A program made the position numbers and the translations under genes. From positions 62,001 to 126,000 of the forward strand of contig NZ_FXTU01000007.1 in NCBI RefSeq assembly GCF_900182735.1: a stretch of DNA of 64,000 nt, written 5' to 3'. Within the stretch, counting starts at the first letter, position 1; each line of letters begins with the position of its first letter. Under the pieces are notes generated by a model that was not told the origin of the DNA, did no database searches, and worked only from the letters and a program-made list of their open reading frames with translations. This document shows positions 8,140 to 15,551 of this stretch, piece by piece. The stretch is from Laceyella tengchongensis (GTDB lineage: Bacteria; Bacillota; Bacilli; Thermoactinomycetales; Thermoactinomycetaceae).

Positions 8140-8890
8140 CACGCTCTCCTCCAACTTTTACCCTTCGTTCTGCTAACCATTCCAGGAAATCAGCTGTTTC
8201 AGCGATTGTCGGTCGTTTATGGAGATCAAATGAACAGGTTCGCTCGATCCACTCATCCAATTCTGGCGGACACTCTTTACAATAGGTGGAAATCGGTGGA
8301 ATCGTCAAACCGACGCCTATGGGATTTTTTCCCGTCAACATTCTATAAATCAATGTTCCTAACGTATAGGAGTCGACTAACTGATTGGTCTTCTGATCCA
8401 CTTGGGGAGCCAGTCCTTTAGGTAGCGTCCCCCACGCTCCCCCGTACAAAAAGCGGATTGCCTTGCCGGGAGTCAACAACACATTTTGCGGATGGATGAT
8501 CGTCAGTTGCTTCTCTCCATACAACCGCAACAGGTGATTAACGATTCCCCGCGCGATCCAGACTGTTTCTTCCAAGTTTAGAGGAGAATGCTGAATTAAA
8601 TGATGAGCAAGGAGGTTTCCTTCCAAACGTCGAAATACTTGATACAAGACCCCGTCTTCCACAAACACTTCCTTCACCGGAAAAAATACGGACTCGTCGC
8701 GCGCCAAAACCTCCTCCGGTTCCACTTGGTGCGGCATCGCATCCAGCTCCAGGGCATGGACAAACCGCTTGCAAACGATCCCCGATTCTTGACGCGCTTC
8801 CGTATAATACAAGGTGCCAATAACAAATGGAAATGTTTTGAGTACACGGTATGTCCCGTTAATCATCTCCCCTTGTTCCTTCAGCTTCAT
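8132..8890 (-). CDS. Soluble pseudokinase, paralogue of the kinase-like domain downstream
   Basis: 252 residues from ATG 8890 with AAAGGGG upstream. It matches the N-terminal domain of the next gene along its whole length: the shared start pattern is QGxxINGTYxxxxxFPFVxGxLYYT. Both share FFPVKEVFVEDG-LYQVF-x-LEG, an HPQNVLL-type catalytic loop and an FLYGG stretch where DFG would be. The HRD and DFG aspartates are absent, so kinase activity is unlikely. A protein-kinase subdomain XI-like pattern (FDLHKRPTIAETADFLEWL) remains near the end. No membrane segment is seen. It heads a three-gene operon, so a cytosolic partner of the membrane-anchored paralogue is a fair inference. Possible role: nucleotide-sensing or scaffold protein; unproven. 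Confidence 0.78.
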   Translation of the reverse strand: MKLKEQGEMINGTYRVLKTFPFVIGTLYYTEARQESGIVCKRFVHALELDAMPHQVEPEEVLARDESVFFPVKEVFVEDGVLYQVFRRLEGNLLAHHLIQHSPLNLEETVWIARGIVNHLLRLYGEKQLTIIHPQNVLLTPGKAIRFLYGGAWGTLPKGLAPQVDQKTNQLVDSYTLGTLIYRMLTGKNPIGVGLTIPPISTYCKECPPELDEWIERTCSFDLHKRPTIAETADFLEWLAERRVKVGGERDE

Positions 8891-9211
8891 ACAGCGCTTC
8901 CCCTTTAAATCTGATTTTCACTTTTTTCAAGTTCCGAACCTACTACCGTTTATTCTAACATGAACCCCCTCACTAGAGTAGGCATTGCGGCGAGTTCATA
9001 TATCTTTAAAGGGATTTATGTCGAACGAATAGAAATATTTCTTTTTATGCTCAAATAACCCCGATACCCGCTTCAGCTGATCAGCAACTTGATTTACCAT
9101 ACACCCCCAAAAACAAGTTTATTCCTTTTCTCTTCCCCTCTTCCCATGTTTATCATGATTTCGTGTCTAATGAGCAAACCAACAGCATAAGCCCCATCGC
9201 CCATGTGAAAA

Positions 9212-9238
9212 CAGGCAACGAGGTGGTTGCCTGCTTTT
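9212..9238 (+). terminator. Orphan, nearly bidirectional terminator in the 8891-9325 gap
   Basis: CAGGCAAC and GTTGCCTG form a perfect stem around GAGGTG, with CTTTTTA on the plus side and TTTT on the minus side. No convincing gene ends into it on the plus strand: the 435-base gap between the pseudokinase operon and the HxlR gene otherwise shows only AT-rich promoter-like sequence. Confidence 0.6.
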
Positions 9239-9325
9239 TATGCATCGCGCGAGTCAACAAATCTCCTCACGATATGATACAATTTTTAGAAAACAGATTA
9301 TTTATATAAGTGGGAGCGTGACAAT

Positions 9326-9658
9326 GTGGGAGACCTTGAATTTAAGCATGCTGTAGAAACCACGCTCAAAGTCATCGGTGGGAAGTGGAAATTGGTGATT
9401 TTGTGCCATCTGTTGGACGGGGTCAAGCGCTTCAGTGAGTTGAAACGCAGTATGCCCAACATCACACAGAAGATGTTGACACAACAACTGCGGGAGCTAG
9501 AGCAAGATGGCCTGGTTCATCGCCAAGTATACTGTCAGGTTCCTCCCAAAGTGGAATATTCCTTGACGGAATACGGGAAATCTATCAAAGAAGTGCTGGA
9601 TGTATTAAATGGCTGGGGCAGACGGCACCGTGTGCGCATGAAACTTCAAAAACAATAA
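9326..9658 (+). CDS. HxlR-family winged-helix transcriptional regulator
   Basis: 110 residues; the start is taken as GTG 9326, nine bases after GGGAG. The family signature is clear: V-I-GGKWKLVILCHL at residues 16-29, RFSELKRSMPNITQKMLTQQLRELEQDGLV (helix-turn-helix), then the wing PPKVEYSLTEYGKS and a C-terminal dimerisation helix with LNGWG. HxlR regulators often sense reactive aldehydes, quinones or oxidants; a Cys near residue 26 and one near 71 could serve as sensor. The aldehyde dehydrogenase gene lies convergently next to it, a suggestive but not regulatory arrangement, since they share a terminator region and not a promoter. Confidence 0.9.
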   Translation: MGDLEFKHAVETTLKVIGGKWKLVILCHLLDGVKRFSELKRSMPNITQKMLTQQLRELEQDGLVHRQVYCQVPPKVEYSLTEYGKSIKEVLDVLNGWGRRHRVRMKLQKQ

Positions 9659-9660
9659 AC

Positions 9661-9687
9661 ACTCCCCCAACCGCGTTGAGGGAGTTT
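9661..9687. terminator. Terminator between the convergent HxlR and aldehyde dehydrogenase genes
   Basis: ACTCCCCCAAC pairs with GTTGAGGGAGT around a CGC loop with one mismatch. The T-runs are short on both sides (TTTGG on plus, GTTTATT on minus), so it may serve both genes weakly. Confidence 0.6.
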
Positions 9688-9703
9688 GGCAATCCGTCCA
9701 GCT

Positions 9704-11206
9704 TTAGTTGAGATTAATCCACACCGACTTCACTTGCGTATACATATCCAAAGCATAACTACCCATCTCTCGCCCGAATCCAGATTGTTTATAACCCCCG
9801 AATGGAACGGACGCGTCAAATACATTATAACAATTCACCCAGACCGTTCCCGCCTCCAACGCATGCGCCACACGATGCGCTTTGCTGACATCCTTTGTCC
9901 ACACCCCGGCCGCCAAGCCGTACTCGCTATCATTTGCGCGGCGAATCACATCCGCTATCTGATCTTCATCGTCAAACGGCATCGCCGCCACAACCGGCCC
10001 AAAAATCTCTTCTTTCGCAATGGTCATATCGGCTTTCACATCAGTAAAAATGGTCGGCTGCACAAAATACCCTTCTGAAGACAGAGGTTGCCCCCCGATC
10101 AACGGCTTGGCGCCTTCCGCTTTCCCTTTCTCCAAGTATTGGGAAACTCGCGCAAATTGTTCGTCGGACACCAACGGACCCATCTCCGTCGTTTCATCCA
10201 AGCCGGGGCCCTGCTTGATCTTAGACGCATATCCGGCCATATCGGCCAAAAAGTTGTCGTACACCTTTTTGTGCAAAAACAGCCGGGAGCCCGCGCTACA
10301 CACCTGTCCCTGGTTAAAGAAGATTCCCCTGAGCGCCCCGGGAATCGCTTTTGAGAAGTCTGCATCCGGGAAAATGATATTTGGCGATTTTCCACCCAAT
10401 TCCAAGGAAACCCGTTTCACCCGATCAGCCGCCTGGCTCATGATCAGTTTGCCCACTTCCGTCGATCCCGTGAAAGCCACCTTGCGAATTTTGGGATGCG
10501 CCACAATCGCCCCACCCGCCGTCGGGCCAAATCCTGACAGGATATTGACAACTCCCTCGGGGAAGCCGGCTTCTTGGATCAATTGGCCCAAGTAAAGCGC
10601 CGACAGCGGCGTTTGTTCTGCCGTTTTCATGACCACCACATTGCCGGCAGCCAATGCCGCCCCCAACTTCCATGCCGCCATGAGCAACGGGAAATTCCAA
10701 GGAATAATCTGTCCCACGATACCGATCGGCTCGTGCCGGGTATAAGAAAAGAAATTGCCACCAACGGAGTTATCAATCACTTGACCGTGGATTTTGCTGG
10801 CCCACCCCGCATAATAACGGAAATGATCCACCGTCAGCGGTATATCCGCCGCCCGCGTCTCCCTGATCGGTTTCCCATTGTCAAGCGTCTCCAATTGGGC
10901 CAAGGCTTCCGCATGCTCCTCAATCAAATCGGCCAAGCGCCACATCAGCCTCCCCCGCTCACTGGGAGTCAGCTTCGACCAACGCCCCTCGTACGCCCGT
11001 TCAGCCGCCTCCACTGCTACATCCACATCGGCGCTGTCCGCTTCATACACCTCCGCCAACACTTCTCCCGTTGCCGGATTCCTCGTGGCAAACGTCTTGC
11101 CTGACAACGATTCCACAAACCGTCCTCCGATAAACAGCGGCTTCGGCTTCCCATCCAAAAAAGCTTGCACACGCGGATCCAATGAAACAGAAGACTTCCC
11201 TTGCAT
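9704..11206 (-). CDS. NAD(P)-dependent aldehyde dehydrogenase
   Basis: 500 residues from ATG 11206, with AAGGGGG upstream; an in-frame upstream extension lacks a ribosome site. All family landmarks are visible: the Asn in IIPWNFPLLM, the cofactor-binding GSTEVGKLI, the general-base Glu in LELGGKSPNII and the catalytic Cys in FFNQGQVCSAGSRL. EEIFGPV and the C-terminal PFGGYKQSGFGREMG also fit. The length and motifs fit the broad-substrate DhaS/betaine-aldehyde type that oxidises aldehydes to acids in the cytosol. The exact substrate cannot be assigned. It stands as a single gene, with the HxlR gene facing it. The 322 bases upstream (to 11528) hold the terminator of the next gene and its own promoter region only. 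Confidence 0.93.
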   Translation of the reverse strand: MQGKSSVSLDPRVQAFLDGKPKPLFIGGRFVESLSGKTFATRNPATGEVLAEVYEADSADVDVAVEAAERAYEGRWSKLTPSERGRLMWRLADLIEEHAEALAQLETLDNGKPIRETRAADIPLTVDHFRYYAGWASKIHGQVIDNSVGGNFFSYTRHEPIGIVGQIIPWNFPLLMAAWKLGAALAAGNVVVMKTAEQTPLSALYLGQLIQEAGFPEGVVNILSGFGPTAGGAIVAHPKIRKVAFTGSTEVGKLIMSQAADRVKRVSLELGGKSPNIIFPDADFSKAIPGALRGIFFNQGQVCSAGSRLFLHKKVYDNFLADMAGYASKIKQGPGLDETTEMGPLVSDEQFARVSQYLEKGKAEGAKPLIGGQPLSSEGYFVQPTIFTDVKADMTIAKEEIFGPVVAAMPFDDEDQIADVIRRANDSEYGLAAGVWTKDVSKAHRVAHALEAGTVWVNCYNVFDASVPFGGYKQSGFGREMGSYALDMYTQVKSVWINLN

Positions 11207-11397
11207 CCCAACGCCCCCTTCAAAAGGATATGACAGAACGACAGCTTTCACTTCCATTATATCTATATGAAACATTCAGAAAAATACGCACCTTAAAGAA
11301 ACAAAGTATCGGTAAAGGTACATAGTTTCCATGGGGAAACCGTAAGTGTTAGGTCTTGGTTATGTTCATTTTAGATCGCCAGCCCATGTTTGCAGAG

Positions 11398-11431
11398 GAA
11401 AAAAGCCTCCTCCAGTGTGCCGGAGAAGGCT
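11398..11431 (-). terminator. Terminator after the 160-residue orphan gene
   Basis: On the minus strand AGCCTTCTCC pairs with GGAGGAGGCT (one mismatch) around an 8-base loop and runs into TTTTTTC. It lies about 100 bases beyond the stop at 11529. Confidence 0.75.
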
Positions 11432-11528
11432 ATTAATACTGATAACCCTATCCAACAATCGTCGTCCATGTTCATTACAATCACTCGATGGATAACCCAA
11501 TCGATGGTAACAACAGATAAGATATTTT

Positions 11529-12011
11529 TTATAAATAACGATCGACATCGATTTCATCTATGTTGACTCTCGGAATGGCCATCGCTTCTTTTACTTTGTT
11601 ATTTTTGTCGTAAATGACTACAATCCCTACTGATTGCCTTTTTAAATTGCCATAAAACCCAACCGTTTCCCCATTATCTTTTTTGATTTCTTTAATCAAA
11701 CGATAGGCATACTTACCAAAACTGTTTTCCACTTCTTGCTTCTCTCTTCCCAAATAAGCAAATTCTTCTACGTATTCCTCACGGAGTTTGAATGATCTTC
11801 TGGCTACTTCATCTTCGAGATATTCGATATTGACCAATTGTTCATTAGCATCATAGGCAAATTGATAAATTGCATAACCATCTATTAAGCCATAGGTTAC
11901 TTTAATCCCTTGTTGAGATTTCTCCTCTCTGATTTTCTTTAGACCATAAATCCTCCCTAAGTTCTCTTCTACATTGATTCTATAATCTCCCATTTTGATA
12001 AACTTCAACAT
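11529..12011 (-). CDS. Hypothetical protein, 160 residues
   Basis: The start is ATG 12011 with AGGAGAT upstream. The protein is soluble and charged, beginning MLKFIKMGDYRINVEENLG, with an acidic segment EEYVEEFAYLGREKQEVE and many short beta-like stretches. I see no catalytic motif, signal or membrane segment and do not recognise a family. Its composition is richer in A+T than the aldehyde dehydrogenase beside it and close to that of the Tad-locus accessory genes, hinting at acquisition. It is a single gene with its own terminator, and the 322 bases upstream are occupied by a MITE. Confidence 0.65.
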   Translation of the reverse strand: MLKFIKMGDYRINVEENLGRIYGLKKIREEKSQQGIKVTYGLIDGYAIYQFAYDANEQLVNIEYLEDEVARRSFKLREEYVEEFAYLGREKQEVENSFGKYAYRLIKEIKKDNGETVGFYGNLKRQSVGIVVIYDKNNKVKEAMAIPRVNIDEIDVDRYL

Positions 12012-12186
12012 AAAAGATCTCCTTTAACATGCGGAATATCTTTTTTGTCTATTGGTTGAGCAAGCAGACTTAAACGCCCTTAACGGAACAAAGGTACCTA
12101 GTTACCAAACTGATACAGAGACCTTGCCTAGAACCTGCCCACCGAACAAGCATCTTTCTATTTACTCACCGGTCAAAACAGCACAT

Positions 12187-12321
12187 CGGGTGTGTCTGGC
12201 AAATCAAGTTGGTGGGGCAGAAGCGGCGGAAAACCCTTTTCTCGAGGAGCACCGATGCACAAGTGAAGCGAATGAGAAAATGGTTTTGGAGCCACTGAAT
12301 TATTCATCAGACACGCCCTAG
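12187..12321 (+). repeat. MITE-like 135-bp repeat, copy B
   Basis: This is the opposite-orientation partner of 1866-2000. The ends GGGTGTGTCTGG and (reverse complement) CTAGGGCGTGTCTGA form imperfect terminal inverted repeats; the core holds the CTCGAGGAGC and GATGCACAAGTGAAGCG blocks. It fills most of the space between two small orphan genes. Copy B differs from copy A at scattered single bases, as expected for elements that moved some time ago. No reading frame is conserved between the copies. Confidence 0.75.
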
Positions 12322-12333
12322 TAGATCGCACTT

Positions 12334-12651
12334 CTAATTTAAATGATACATTGAGATATACGCGTCCATTGTTTTTTTCCAATGTTGCACGAAAATCTCC
12401 TCATCACACGTATACTTACGACTTCCCACACCCGCCGATGTGGTCCCGTCATAGTTGCTCCTGATACGGATGCCCTGAGACCCACAATCTCGGGTGGACG
12501 TATAGAGATAATACTCCACAATGAGATCCCTGATCGTTAACCCTTCATCCTGAACCAACATAACCACAAACTCCCAAACCACGTCGGCATTTAAATCCGA
12601 CGGGCGGTTTTCTTTTAAAAACCGAACCAACTTTTCTGTTTTGTTTTGCAT
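12334..12651 (-). CDS. Hypothetical protein, 105 residues
   Basis: Starts at ATG 12651 with AAAGAGG upstream. The N-terminal half is helical and charged (TEKLVRFLKENRPSDLNADVVWEF, in two parts), and the middle has a Ser/Thr/Gly-rich stretch around TSTRDCGSQGIRIRSNYDG. The C-terminus is HWKKTMDAYISMYHLN. No signal peptide or family was recognised. Its stop lies 13 bases from the end of MITE copy B, and a degenerate relative of the same repeat may lie upstream, so the gene sits in a small island of mobile DNA. A real but lineage-specific gene seems likely; function unknown. Confidence 0.55.
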   Translation of the reverse strand: MQNKTEKLVRFLKENRPSDLNADVVWEFVVMLVQDEGLTIRDLIVEYYLYTSTRDCGSQGIRIRSNYDGTTSAGVGSRKYTCDEEIFVQHWKKTMDAYISMYHLN

Positions 12652-12713
12652 TTGGGTTGCCTCTTTTCAATAAGCTAAGCTTTCTTAAATGAAATGGGAC
12701 TTCCATTCGATTA

Positions 12714-12812
12714 AGAGCCTGTTTGGTAATAGAGCCAAGACTCCAAACCGTTTACTCATTCACTTCGCGCGTAACGGAGCGCTCTTCATTCCGCTTCTTC
12801 GATTCAACTATT
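12714..12812. repeat. Possible degenerate relative of the MITE family
   Basis: Starting at GAGCCTGTTTGG, the stretch shows the same order of short blocks as copy A: GACTCCAAA, CTCATTCACTTC, GGAGCGCTC and CCGCTTCTTC. Gaps and substitutions separate them. The resemblance is by eye and could be partly chance. Confidence 0.35.
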
Positions 12813-12821
12813 AAACCACAC

Positions 12822-12858
12822 AAACAAAAAAGTCGCTCCATCATTTGGTGAGCGACTT
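12822..12858 (-). terminator. Terminator of the Tad pilus locus
   Basis: AAGTCGCTC pairs with GAGCGACTT around an 11-base loop; the minus-strand product runs into TTTTTTGTTTG. The stem touches the stop codon of the last Tad gene, closing the operon. Confidence 0.9.
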
Positions 12859-13699
12859 AACCTTTAGAAATATACCTCAAGGGGTCTACTGGCTGACCGT
12901 TAACATGCACTTCAAAGTGCAAATGAGGACCTGTTGACCACCCAGCACTTCCGATCCCAGCTATATGATCTCCCCGCTTCACTTGTTGACCTGGACGAAC
13001 ATAAATATGTTGCGGATACATATGACCATACCAGGTCTGCAATCCATTGCCATGATCAATAATAATCAGATTCCCAAAACCGTTTGATTTTCCAGCTCTT
13101 ACCACTACTCCGTCTCCAGCTGCATAGATCGGTGTTCCGACAGGGCCAGCTAAGTCGATTCCTCCATGCAATTTTCTAATATGTCTAATAGGATGAAACC
13201 GATATCCAAAACGGGAAGTAAGCACAGCAGTTTTCGTAGGCGGCCCTAAAATGCCTCCTGTGGTAATAAAACTACCTCCTGGACCGCCACCAAAACTATA
13301 TGCCCCAACATATTTTTGTAGAACGGGTGCTTTGGAGGAAGTGTTATAAGTCATGTCAGGCATGCCTTCAGCAAAAATGATCGGGATTTTTATCTTTGCT
13401 TTTGCAATCACTTCCTGATCATCAATCTCTAGCTCAAAAGATTCAATGGCCTTTTTCTGATGAGACCCAAAACTCGTTTCAAACTGTTCCTTTGCTTTCT
13501 CCTCATCTCCTTCAGTTGAAGCCACTTTCACAGCATCGCGGATGGCTGCTTGAGCATCAAGCACAGCTAACCCAGCAACTACCAACTGCCATACAACTAA
13601 TGCCAATAGAAAAAACAACGGCATAATAACGATAAATTCAGTTGTCGAAGCGCCTTTTTTACGCCTAACTGAATAGATCATCTTTGAAAATATTCTCAT
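12857..13699 (-). CDS. TadE-like pseudopilin fused to a LytM/M23 peptidoglycan endopeptidase
   Basis: 280 residues from ATG 13699 with GGAGGACGGAG upstream. Residues 1-120 are TadE-like. A class III prepilin site RRKKG/ASTTEF (Glu at +5) leads into a hydrophobic helix (residues 22-45), then a TadE-type charged and beta region. After a Gly/Pro-rich linker (about 130-155), residues 158-278 form a complete LytM domain. Its expected zinc and catalytic residues are present: H178 and D182 in HGGIDLAG, H226 in WYGHM and the H259-x-H261 pair in GPHLHFEV. It probably cuts peptide cross-links so that the pilus can pass the wall, tethered by its pilin helix. It is the last gene of the Tad locus. The two-domain layout is what I see; the wall-opening role is inference. 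Confidence 0.88.
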   Translation of the reverse strand: MRIFSKMIYSVRRKKGASTTEFIVIMPLFFLLALVVWQLVVAGLAVLDAQAAIRDAVKVASTEGDEEKAKEQFETSFGSHQKKAIESFELEIDDQEVIAKAKIKIPIIFAEGMPDMTYNTSSKAPVLQKYVGAYSFGGGPGGSFITTGGILGPPTKTAVLTSRFGYRFHPIRHIRKLHGGIDLAGPVGTPIYAAGDGVVVRAGKSNGFGNLIIIDHGNGLQTWYGHMYPQHIYVRPGQQVKRGDHIAGIGSAGWSTGPHLHFEVHVNGQPVDPLRYISKG

Positions 13700-13739
13700 C
13701 TCCGTCCTCCAATTGAATATACTCTTCCTCTACCCTTGG

Positions 13740-14120
13740 CTAATTTATGACAGGAGATTTGGCTTTCGTTTCAAATGAAACAGAAGATGATCCAGGCAAA
13801 AAAACAATGTCAATCTCTGTTTTTGCCTTAGCAATCACTTGACCATCTTTAATCTTCACTTCATAAGAAGACAAGTGATAGTCCTCTGTGTTTGGAAACA
13901 CCTTTTTACCCCTTGCTTCTTCTTTTTCAGGTTTGCCCGACGATGCAGTTAGCCGAACCCCTTCTTTGACTAAGGATTGTGTTTCCATCACCGCCATTCC
14001 GGCAACGAAAAATTGCCATACAACCAAACACATGAAAAAAACCAAGGGAATAATTGTGATAAATTCCAATGTAGCAGACCCTTTTCTCTTCCTACTCCCT
14101 TGGTTCTCTCTCATATTCAA
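13740..14120 (-). CDS. TadE-like minor pseudopilin
   Basis: 126 residues from TTG 14120, placed seven bases after GGAGGG; an ATG two codons later is too far from that site. The N-terminus RKRKG/SATLEF carries a prepilin-peptidase site with Glu at +5, and the following helix FITIIPLVFFMCLVVWQFF is the TadE hydrophobic stretch. The rest is a short polar domain. It is a paralogue of the N-terminal half of the adjacent TadE-M23 protein (shared LVVWQ-FVAG and QVIAKAK stretches). It likely serves as a minor pilin or pilus initiation factor, matured by the locus-encoded TadV peptidase. Confidence 0.85.
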   Translation of the reverse strand: MNMRENQGSRKRKGSATLEFITIIPLVFFMCLVVWQFFVAGMAVMETQSLVKEGVRLTASSGKPEKEEARGKKVFPNTEDYHLSSYEVKIKDGQVIAKAKTEIDIVFLPGSSSVSFETKAKSPVIN

Positions 14121-14140
14121 TGGACTACCCTCCGAAACAC

Positions 14141-14701
14141 TTAGTTTTCAAACGGAATTTCTATTTTTCTCATCTTTGCTGTCCAGTCTGCATAATCACG
14201 TTTCGGACCAAAACCAACACCCTTAACATAGACATCTCTGAATTGCTCTGCAAAAATGAGTGAATGGAATTTGACTTTGGCTTCAACTCGAACACGTCCA
14301 TCCACAAAGAAAATGATTTTGCTCGGTTCCGCACCATTTTGCTTGATATATTTGCTTACAGATTGCTTGATTTCATTTTCATACTTTCTTCTAACGCTTT
14401 TGATCACACCATATCGTTTACCCGGGGTTCCTAATACTGCTTCATATGGATCAACGATTACTCCTGTCCCAATCACTGCTTGCATCCGCTCTTGCACTTC
14501 TTTATTCACATATTCATCCATTTTCTTTGTCGCCGCCAAACTCCCTGCATCCGCTGCTTTCTGCGCTGTTGCATGATCCATCCATGCAATGACTAGGGAG
14601 GCTAGAAACATGAAGAATATCATAAAGATCGGCAAGCCAGCGACCCACATCATTGTCACGTTTCCCCGTTTTCGATTCAACCTACGCAATGACCGTAACA
14701 T
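14141..14701 (-). CDS. TadG-like pilus-assembly membrane protein
   Basis: 186 residues from ATG 14701 with AGGAGGA upstream. The basic N-terminus RRLNRKRGNVTMMW is followed by a membrane helix (LPIFMIFFMFLASLVIAW). The motif DHATAQKAADAGSLAATKKMD recalls the start of TadG/TadE-like proteins, which usually read AQ-AADAAALAAA. No von Willebrand domain follows, unlike longer TadG proteins; that domain appears instead in the separate lipoprotein of this locus. The remaining 130 residues are a mixed alpha/beta extracellular domain. It lies 20 bases upstream of the TadE-like gene. Its likely role is a minor pilus or anchoring component; assignment to TadG rests on the N-terminus. Confidence 0.75.
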   Translation of the reverse strand: MLRSLRRLNRKRGNVTMMWVAGLPIFMIFFMFLASLVIAWMDHATAQKAADAGSLAATKKMDEYVNKEVQERMQAVIGTGVIVDPYEAVLGTPGKRYGVIKSVRRKYENEIKQSVSKYIKQNGAEPSKIIFFVDGRVRVEAKVKFHSLIFAEQFRDVYVKGVGFGPKRDYADWTAKMRKIEIPFEN

Positions 14702-14726
14702 GGGGTCCTCCTGAAGTAGCCAACTA

Positions 14727-15506
14727 TTATTTAGGATTACGAGTGATAGCCATACTTTTGTCTAATGCTTCTTCCTCATTATCCAATACCTCGTTATGCA
14801 AGAATTGCCTTTTTGCTCTGTCAAACGTTTCCTGATCCCTTGGATGCACATGTGCCTTATGAAGGCGCAAATGGATCAGCCAGAAATGAATAGCGTCAAC
14901 GATTTGTCCTTTTTTAAACAAAAGGGATATGATATTTTTTCTGTCATCATACGTTTCCATCTGCAAATAGTTATCCCGGAATAGCAATTCTCCCATCCGG
15001 TCATGCCAATCATTTAATGAAGAGAAATCTTGCGGATAAAAGACGCCGTTTCTTCCAATTCTGGTTAATGTCGCATTCATAAGCTCGGCAATCTTCTCAT
15101 ACTCTGATCGCATTTCTAAGATCGATGCAAATGCGTTTTGACATGCATGGATTGAAGGAGATTCTTCACCCTGTGCCAGGCATTTCTTTGTGATATCCAA
15201 CGCCTTTTCTATACTGTTGCTGTTACGATGACTATATTGGCGGCCCACCTTATAAAAAGTGGTATTAATATGACCAAGCGTTATCGATAATCTCGCCACT
15301 TCTCTGATGCTTTCCAGTGCAGGGATTTTGCCTTCTCTTGTAATGAACAAATATCCTGTTACTTCTTTCCCCTCATAGTAACTGGCGCAATAATAATCTT
15401 CACCTTCATATCTCACCAAGACAGTAAGAATATCATAACGCTCGCTGGGCTTTTTATATTCTTCAATGATGTCCTTTATTTTTGGAGGAATAGATTGATT
15501 ATCCAA
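14727..15506 (-). CDS. Soluble Tad-locus protein, copy 2 of a duplicated pair; unknown function
   Basis: 259 residues from TTG 15506, nine bases after AAAGGTGG. It has no signal or membrane segment and is strikingly similar over its full length to the protein of 16697-17479. Shared stretches include IPPxIxDIIExxKKPxERYDIL, GYLFITREGKIPA, YEKIAExMNATLxRIGRxG and GELLFRDNY. The C-terminal half is helical and may resemble a repeat fold. I do not recognise the family. Each copy lies directly downstream of a secreted protein gene that is also duplicated. A dedicated chaperone, immunity or docking function for that partner is therefore possible, but unproven. Confidence 0.75.
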   Translation of the reverse strand: MDNQSIPPKIKDIIEEYKKPSERYDILTVLVRYEGEDYYCASYYEGKEVTGYLFITREGKIPALESIREVARLSITLGHINTTFYKVGRQYSHRNSNSIEKALDITKKCLAQGEESPSIHACQNAFASILEMRSEYEKIAELMNATLTRIGRNGVFYPQDFSSLNDWHDRMGELLFRDNYLQMETYDDRKNIISLLFKKGQIVDAIHFWLIHLRLHKAHVHPRDQETFDRAKRQFLHNEVLDNEEEALDKSMAITRNPK

Positions 15507-15551
15507 TCATGATTACCACCTTTAAGTTAATTTCCTTACACCATCACCTTA

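Noticed and set aside
11366..11557. 63-codon minus-strand frame after the 160-residue gene
   Set aside because: It overlaps the end of that gene, includes the terminator hairpin and has no ribosome site.
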